A stretch of 64,000 nt of DNA from Calonectria ilicicola (taxonomy: Eukaryota > Ascomycota > Sordariomycetes > Hypocreales > Nectriaceae): assembly GCA_020809705.1 (NCBI GenBank), contig CP085830.1:5022001-5086000 (forward strand), in the 5' to 3' direction. Of the stretch, positions 58,435 to 64,000 are shown in pieces. How positions within the stretch are numbered: position 1 is the first letter of the stretch; each line of letters opens with the position of its first letter. The translations under genes and the position numbers were made by a program. Below the pieces are notes generated by a model that made no database searches, was not told the DNA's origin, and saw nothing but the letters and a program-made list of their open reading frames with translations.

Positions 58435-59185
58435 CTATTTGAGATCGTCCCTACATTCTTTCAGACTGCGCTTTTGTCGCCCTTCCTCATCAAAGTTGCT
58501 CTCGTCCAACCATGTCTCAAGCCCTCTTTTCACTCCAGGCCACTCATCATCCGTGATGCTAAACCAAGTCGTATCTCTTCGCTTTCCTCGATGAATTTGG
58601 TGCTTTCTGCTTTAATTTCAGTATTCATTTCAATTTCTTTTGTGCCAGACCCGCCGCGCAGTCTTACCGGAAGGTTCCCTCCTGACAGAACCCTAATCGC
58701 TCTGCCGCTGCCATGCTTTCCTTATTCAACGAATTGGTCCTCCACTCTACACGCTGGTAGCCAAGTTCAAACGCGCGTCGAAGAAGCAAATAAAATCCTT
58801 CTGTCGACATCCTCGTACGCTTTAGAGCATTGCCCAATACAATCCAACCAAGCTCAAGCCTTCTATGTTCGGGTACAATACAGAGCAAGGCCATGATGCC
58901 CAAAGCATCGCCTTGCTTATCGATAACTGCAAAGCGCTGTGGGTCCGTACTACGAGACCATTCTCCTACACAAACATCAAATACTGCCTGGTCAGGTATA
59001 GGGTCAAAGGGGAGCCATGTCCACAAGGCAGCGTTGGTAGCGCCCCCGAGGTTGGTGAAAAGAGATGGGGAATGTGAGATTGAAACAGGGACAAGAGAGG
59101 TGTAAACTCCATGCAATGGAACATGCGGTGGGAATGGGACAGTTCGGTCATCGACCGCATCGCCCGGCTCTGTAGCGCTGCTCAT
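58435..59185 (-). CDS. GNAT-family acetyltransferase, RimJ/RimL-like
   Basis: Exon 1 59185-58668, a 61-bp intron (58667-58607) with GTAAGA donor, exon 2 58606-58435; 229 aa. The layout matches the ribosomal-protein alanine/serine acetyltransferase-like group of fungi: PLHGVYTSLVPVS, WTWLPFDP, QRFAVIDKQGDALGIMALL, RRLELGWIVLGNALKRTRMS, EWRTNSLNKESMAAAERLGF, and after the intron DTTWFSITDDEWP. Real fungal targets are mostly unknown. Without the intron the frame ends at FCQEGTFR, short of the family end; the joined form supplies the missing strand. Confidence 0.88.
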
Positions 59186-60436
59186 GTTGATTTTGTTGGT
59201 AGAAGGTGCATGTCCAAATCGTTATCATGAGCCTTGCCCGGCCCAACAAATACTAGCTACTGCCAAGACTACCCCGAATCTGAGCTAATCAGTTAGAGTT
59301 CTGGGGACGTGACTCATCCATTTTTCATGGGCTGATGTTGCAGTGTTGGTCCTTTACTCCGTTGAGTCGGGCGGGGGATGTGGCGGTTAATTGGGGTAAA
59401 TCAATGCCGATCCATCATGATTGGTCCAACCTAGCCGTCACGGCAATACCCAGTGAGTAAGCAACTTCTTTCCCGAATTCGAAAGGCAGTGGGAGTGTTG
59501 ACAAGGATTCATTAGAAGAAATCTTGAATGAGTTTTGGTAGCTAAGAGAAAATAGGTGCAGGGGTCCACAAATTGTATATTGCCAAATCAACATAGTCAG
59601 CAACAGATACCAGTCGTTTGTTGGAATATCATGCAAAAGTCTGGAAAACATTGTCTTCATGTCTACTTGATGCATTGAATCATTCTTGTTGTGATCTTGT
59701 AACCATATACAAAAATTTGAGGCACTCAAAGCTGATCAATGCGCTGCTTGTGCTCTCTTGGTAATGTAAACGCATAGAACTCACAGAGGTAAAGCTAAAC
59801 ACACCCCCGGATTCATGAACCTATGATCCATGCGTTAGCTACTAAAACAAGCCCCAACCACGTAATATCGGTCAAGTGCCCGACCGAACGAATCCACCCA
59901 ATCGGCTAGCAGCGAGACACGGCTCACTCCGTTAACCCTAAATCAAACACCAGAAAAAGTGGAAGTAACCAACAACCAACACGCAGTAGTTTAGCAGACC
60001 GCACCAGCCCGTGCCTTGGCTTGACTGTTTAGCGTTTTGGTTACGTGGCTAACTGTGCCGCCGGCAGTGATGACATTAGCTGGACTCGTAGGGTGCTATT
60101 CATGACTGCCAAGAAGAAATAATTGCGCTTGCATATGCGCTTATTGAGGGCAACGGGAGAAATATCAGTGCAGGCACTTTTGTGAATCATCCAGTTTGTG
60201 ACATGGTAAACTGTCTAGTATTGTTAGATAAAAAAAATGTGAGATCAAGTCCCAATGATTTGTGGCCCCAGAATATGTCCATATATGGATCTGCATTGTA
60301 GCATACAGATAACCAAAAATCATCAAAATCTTGGTCTTAATTCGCATGTACCACAGGAATACAATATTCTTTTTATAGTTCAGTATATATTGTGCTAGAG
60401 GGAAGAACTGAAACAACCTAATGAACCTATACAAAT
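59186..60436. other. Gene-free stretch
   Basis: About 1.25 kb with no supportable gene. Minus-strand frames near 59415-59729 and 60165-60434 lack any family signature. Confidence 0.4.
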
Positions 60437-61175
60437 CTAATTATTCAAAAGAGCCGATTGCTTTTCCTTCTCGTGGCGCATAATTCTCACAGCCAGAGCA
60501 GTTGTCAGTCCACGGTTTCCGATCATGATTCGGGTTCTGCCGTAGCAACAAAAATCTCCCGCGGGCCACCCCCCGTCTCTCTCTTGTAAGCCCATGAAAA
60601 CTTGCAAATCCTTGCGGTATATGTTTAGATCAATATCAACTTTCTGACATGCAAAGATGCGTAGTGCCAGAGCTATGGGGTTCGCGGGTGTGCCAATCCT
60701 CTCCTGGAGTTTCTCTTTGACTAACTCTAGTTGTTGTTTAAAGTGGCCTGGTCCACATTCCACATATAGGCGGGCAATAAAGTACAGGAAGCATTCCATG
60801 GTAGCATAGTGCCGAATTCCATCCAAGCATGCTCCATTGCGAAGACAATCAAATACCCATTTCTTGGTTGCTTCAAGGCGCAGGTCAGAACCGCATCCAA
60901 ATCGGTAGAAGGCTCGTAGAATATTGCAGCAGACTTCCGGCGTCGTGCGGGGCCTGTCCGCACAGATATATGTCTGCATGATGCCATCGATGTCTGTGTT
61001 AATAGCCATCTCATCAAGGATGAGATGTGGAGGTGCGACTCGGCCAAGGTAGGAATCGGGAAGCGAAAGATACGCTGTCGAAGTGGTGTCGGCATCGGGA
61101 GGGAAGGCTTTGGTTGTCAAGATGGGTGCTTCGCAAAAGTAATTCCAAAGGCCATTTTCATATATATATCCTGCC
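60437..61175 (-). pseudogene. 5'-truncated class II terpene-cyclase-like gene
   Basis: The frame reads ENGLWNYFCEAPILTTKAFP and then PDADTTSTAYLSLP: D-A-D-T-T matches the DxDTT variant of the DxDD acid motif of class II terpene cyclases. Further on are PPHLILDEMAINTDIDGIM, RPRTTPEVCCNILRAFYRFG, and a QW-like QERDGGWPAGDFCCYGRTRI ending with NRGLTTALAVRIM. The alpha-alpha toroid second half seems complete to the stop at 60437. There is no ATG before the motif in frame and a TAG closes the frame just upstream, while the expected several hundred N-terminal residues are missing. I therefore read it as the 3' half of a lost gene. It lies divergently next to a dead P450. Confidence 0.7.
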
Positions 61176-61794
61176 AGCAGAAAATTCCGCTACCAACACA
61201 TTTTGCTTCCCTAAAAACAACGCTATAACTGCAACTTGAATACACCATCACAACCAACAGGCTGATCTGACAATAATTTGAAATGTTGTTGTGTTAGGTG
61301 TAGGACGGCTGGAAATTGTGGTGGAGCCATGGCTTGCATTAGCCACCGCTCTCTAAACCTTGATTGAGTATGGGCATGTATATACCGGCACGGTGTCGAG
61401 TGCTCGGCTCGTCGGCTATGGTTAGCATATCACTGGGAATCCACAGATCAGATGCCCATGGGAATCTCGAATTCCGTTATGTTAATTGGTGTTCGTGTGA
61501 CTCGGGCGAGAGAGATCGTATCGCCAATCAACTCTGAACACTTCATACATGCATGCATCTTGGATCTTGCCTACCCTGTCTTCCCGTCTCCCCTCTCAGA
61601 ATCTACTCTAGTCGGCCCGAACAGCTAAAGATAGTGAGAAAACGACCAAAACCCTTGCCCTCTTCTCTCAATTCTTGTTCAAACCATAGACCAAGAAATC
61701 TTTGATCTTTGGCTTCCTTATTTTAACCCTCTGGCAAAGCATTGCTCTGTCTCTTTCTTTCTTGGCTTGACCTTATGCTTCGAATTATGCCAAG
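61176..61794. other. Divergent intergenic region between two gene remnants
   Basis: About 620 bp where the missing 5' half of the terpene cyclase would be expected; instead I see no terpene-cyclase-like coding frame. It may hold the old shared promoter. Confidence 0.4.
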
Positions 61795-63844
61795 ATGGAT
61801 TATTACCCTGTCAAGATAATCACTATCTCAAACTTATGGCATCTTACATATCCTCTATTGTTCGTGGGCATTACTCATCGACTCTGTGTCATCATCTACC
61901 GTCTTTATTTCTCGCCTCTTGCAAAGTTTCCCGGCCCCAAGCTTGCTGCCGTAACGTCATGGTATGAGGGCTTCTGGGATCTCTGGAACTCTTAGTTCCC
62001 TGATGTAATATAACGAATGCATGAGAAATACGGCAAGATTTTCCACAATTACAAGAGACTTTAAGGATTGAGATAAGACTATGAAGGCCCTATCGTGCGT
62101 GTCAACCCATATGAACTGGTGATCCAAGACGCGGACTATTACAATCAGTTGTATGTATCAGCCGGCAAGCGAAGAACACACACGATATCTGGATTACGTG
62201 ACGGTCTTGGAATGTCAGGTCAGACGCATTTTCCGGTTTCATGGAAGGCTATCATAAAATTTTATTCGTGACTGACTCTTCCTCTTATTAAACAGATGCA
62301 ATCTTAACCACGAGCCAGCATGAGCTCCACCACATGAGAAGAAGGCCCGTCGAAAGTCTCCTCTCTAGGCAGAGTGTCGCAACCTCGAATTCAGAATTCA
62401 AGATGAGGCAAGGAGTCTCGACCACAGATTGCAAGAGCTCAAAGGCTCAGAACAAGTTATCTCGCTCGACCATGCATTTTCCAGCGTAGCCGGTGATATG
62501 GCAGCACTATTCGCCTGCGGCCAGAACCCTCAATTCGTTAATGAGCCAGGATTTAACCCGGAATGGTAATGTTATCAAGGATATACGTACCTTAAGATAT
62601 GAAAAAATACTTACCGCCAAGCACCAGGCACAACTCACTCATGGGCATTTTAACTGTGGTCCCGTATCTTCGCCATTTCACTTGGATTAATAGGTAAGGA
62701 ATGAGATTTAGTAATGCTGGCTGTGAAGATAAGTCATGGTCAATAACAGTTCTTAATAGCATTATGAGCCTGGTACCGGTATGGATTTTGAAAGCACTTA
62801 ATCCCCAATTTGCCGGCTTTCGGATTTTCTATCTGGTTAGTAGAATGCCGATAACCCCTTAACATACCCTACGTATGCGCTTACGCATTCGACGCGACTC
62901 ACAGTTCAGTGAAGGACGGATAAACGGGATTAAAAAGGAAATGGCTAGTCCAAACTATGACGAAAAGAATGATGTCTCTATATTTCACCATGTTATCAGC
63001 AGTAATCTTCCTAACATTGAAAGGAGACAGGTCGCCTCAATAGGGAGGCCTTCGCACTCCTAGCGGCTGGAACAATCACAACTTCAAGCACAATGACGCT
63101 AGTTACATTTTTCGTCCTCCAGAATCCCCAGATCGAGAAGAAGCTTCGGCTAGAGCTCAAAGACGTCATGTCATGCTATCCAGAAACTGTGCCTCGCTAG
63201 GCAGATCTCGAAAAGCTCCCCTACCTCGTAGCCTGTATTAAGGAAGGCTTACGGTTAGTATTTGATTCACTGATTTTCTTTCTACGATGCATGTATTAAC
63301 TAAAGCATATAGTCTCGCCCGGTTTATGAGACGCAATAGTCGTATTTCACCAGATGTGGATCTACAGTATAAACAGTGGACCATTCCGAAAAATGTAAGT
63401 TGCAGCTGCTGGATCACCTTTCGATGGGGTACCATTGCTAACAGGCTATCAAAACAGACCCCAGTAGGAATGCACGTATGTCACATGCACATGGACCCAG
63501 ACGTTTATCCAGACCCATACAGGTTCCAACCTGAGCGCTGGATTGGAGAATATGATCCTCGAATGAACCGGAATTTCGTACCTTTCGTTAAGGGATCACG
63601 TAACTGCCTAGGAATGAAGTAAGAGCACACTTTAAACCTTGGATGCTATGCCTGAGCATTAATTAACTTGGAGATTTCTAGTCTTGCTTGGGCCGAAATG
63701 TATATCATTTTGAGCATCGTATTTCGTCCTGGTGCCTACACATTCAAGCTAGAATGCGACGAGTCGGATATTGTCCCTGTCCGTGACAGCGATGTTGGAT
63801 TCCACAAACGCGGTGCCAAGGGTTTGCTGGTTCGCATATCCTGA
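61795..63844 (+). pseudogene. Cytochrome P450 pseudogene (trichodiene-oxygenase-like)
   Basis: The N-terminus at 61795 is intact-looking ([17 protein letters not shown] ... [26 protein letters not shown]) and then meets TAG (after DLWNS) and further stops (after IFHNYKRL, and TAG before ADLEKLPYLVACIKEGLR, where a Trp codon is expected). Recognisable parts follow in several frames: VRVNPYELVIQDADYYNQLY, HELHHMRRRPVESLLSRQS, LLAAGTITTSSTMTLVTFF (helix I), [37 protein letters not shown], and the heme loop [12 protein letters not shown], with the Cys ligand kept. The last exon runs to TGA at 63842-63844. Text of this kind is typical of the trichodiene oxygenase-related P450s. It is broken by several independent stops and frame changes, so it is dead. 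It probably served the neighbouring terpene cyclase. Confidence 0.8.
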
Positions 63845-64000
63845 CCCTTTGTTCGAGCCACGAATCTGCTTCAGGATAGCAAAATACAGAATAACCAATC
63901 TGATCGTCGGCATGTGAGCCTGGCTTGTGGAAGCCGCGGGATCCGAAACCCGTGCTACAACACTCTAGCGCAATAGCCTTTACCGAATTAGTTAGTGCTA
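63845..64000. other. End of window, nothing recognised
   Basis: About 156 bp after the P450 remnant with no recognisable feature. Confidence 0.3.

Noticed and set aside
1..64000. tRNA genes, rRNA, CRISPR arrays, transposases
   Set aside because: No tRNA-like cloverleaf with B-box, no repeat-spacer array and no transposase or reverse-transcriptase motif was seen by eye; weak tRNA signals could be missed.

Overview
The window is nuclear DNA of a filamentous ascomycete (Pezizomycotina). The evidence is short introns of about 45-100 bp with GT-AG ends and CTAAY/CTGAY branch sites, widely spaced genes with no operons, and fungal families: Pth11-like rhodopsin-fold membrane proteins, F-box/2EXR proteins, a DMATS prenyltransferase, NLR-like ankyrin proteins, fungal P450s and a TM-anchored multicopper oxidase. 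The species cannot be named from sequence alone. Introns were placed by eye from splice sites and reading frame; no search was run. About 25 loci are supported.

Layout. 1-2384 has no recognisable gene. 2385-5167 (minus): an MIT-domain-like gene broken by one TAG, then a WW + double ZZ zinc-finger gene. 5769-16589: rhodopsin-fold membrane protein, F-box protein, P450, second F-box protein, and a multicopper oxidase whose reading frame requires a 2-nt microexon. 16922-18112: 2EXR-like protein. 19856-20525: a tiny secreted four-cysteine protein spread over eight in-phase exons, some of 3-18 nt. 21335-22879: MFS transporter with one internal TAG. 23286-34096: a candidate immunity or cell-death locus, with a 1744-aa NLR-like protein (hydrolase-like / degenerate NTPase / about 20 ankyrin repeats / ZZ finger) divergent from an unknown 306-aa protein and an ankyrin-subtilisin (S8) protein. 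35118-45804: secreted bacterial-type solute-binding protein, DMATS prenyltransferase, nitrilase, rhodopsin-fold protein and Baeyer-Villiger-type monooxygenase, a possible small secondary-metabolite neighbourhood. 47592-53390: C2H2 protein, then two AmpC-like serine hydrolases (one frameshifted, one with a late TAG) flanking a dead TPR gene. 55974-59185: MYND-finger protein and two GNAT acetyltransferases facing each other. 60437-63844: a 5'-truncated class II terpene-cyclase-like gene divergent from a decayed P450, probably the ruin of a terpene cluster.

Themes. The NLR / 306-aa / protease group has the parts of a fungal allorecognition or cell-death module (sensor, unknown protein, protease). 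The eight-exon secreted protein is the most unusual object in the window. Several genes carry single in-frame stops or frameshifts in otherwise well-preserved frames, so part of the accessory gene content here appears to be recently inactivated, or else the sequence has errors at those bases.
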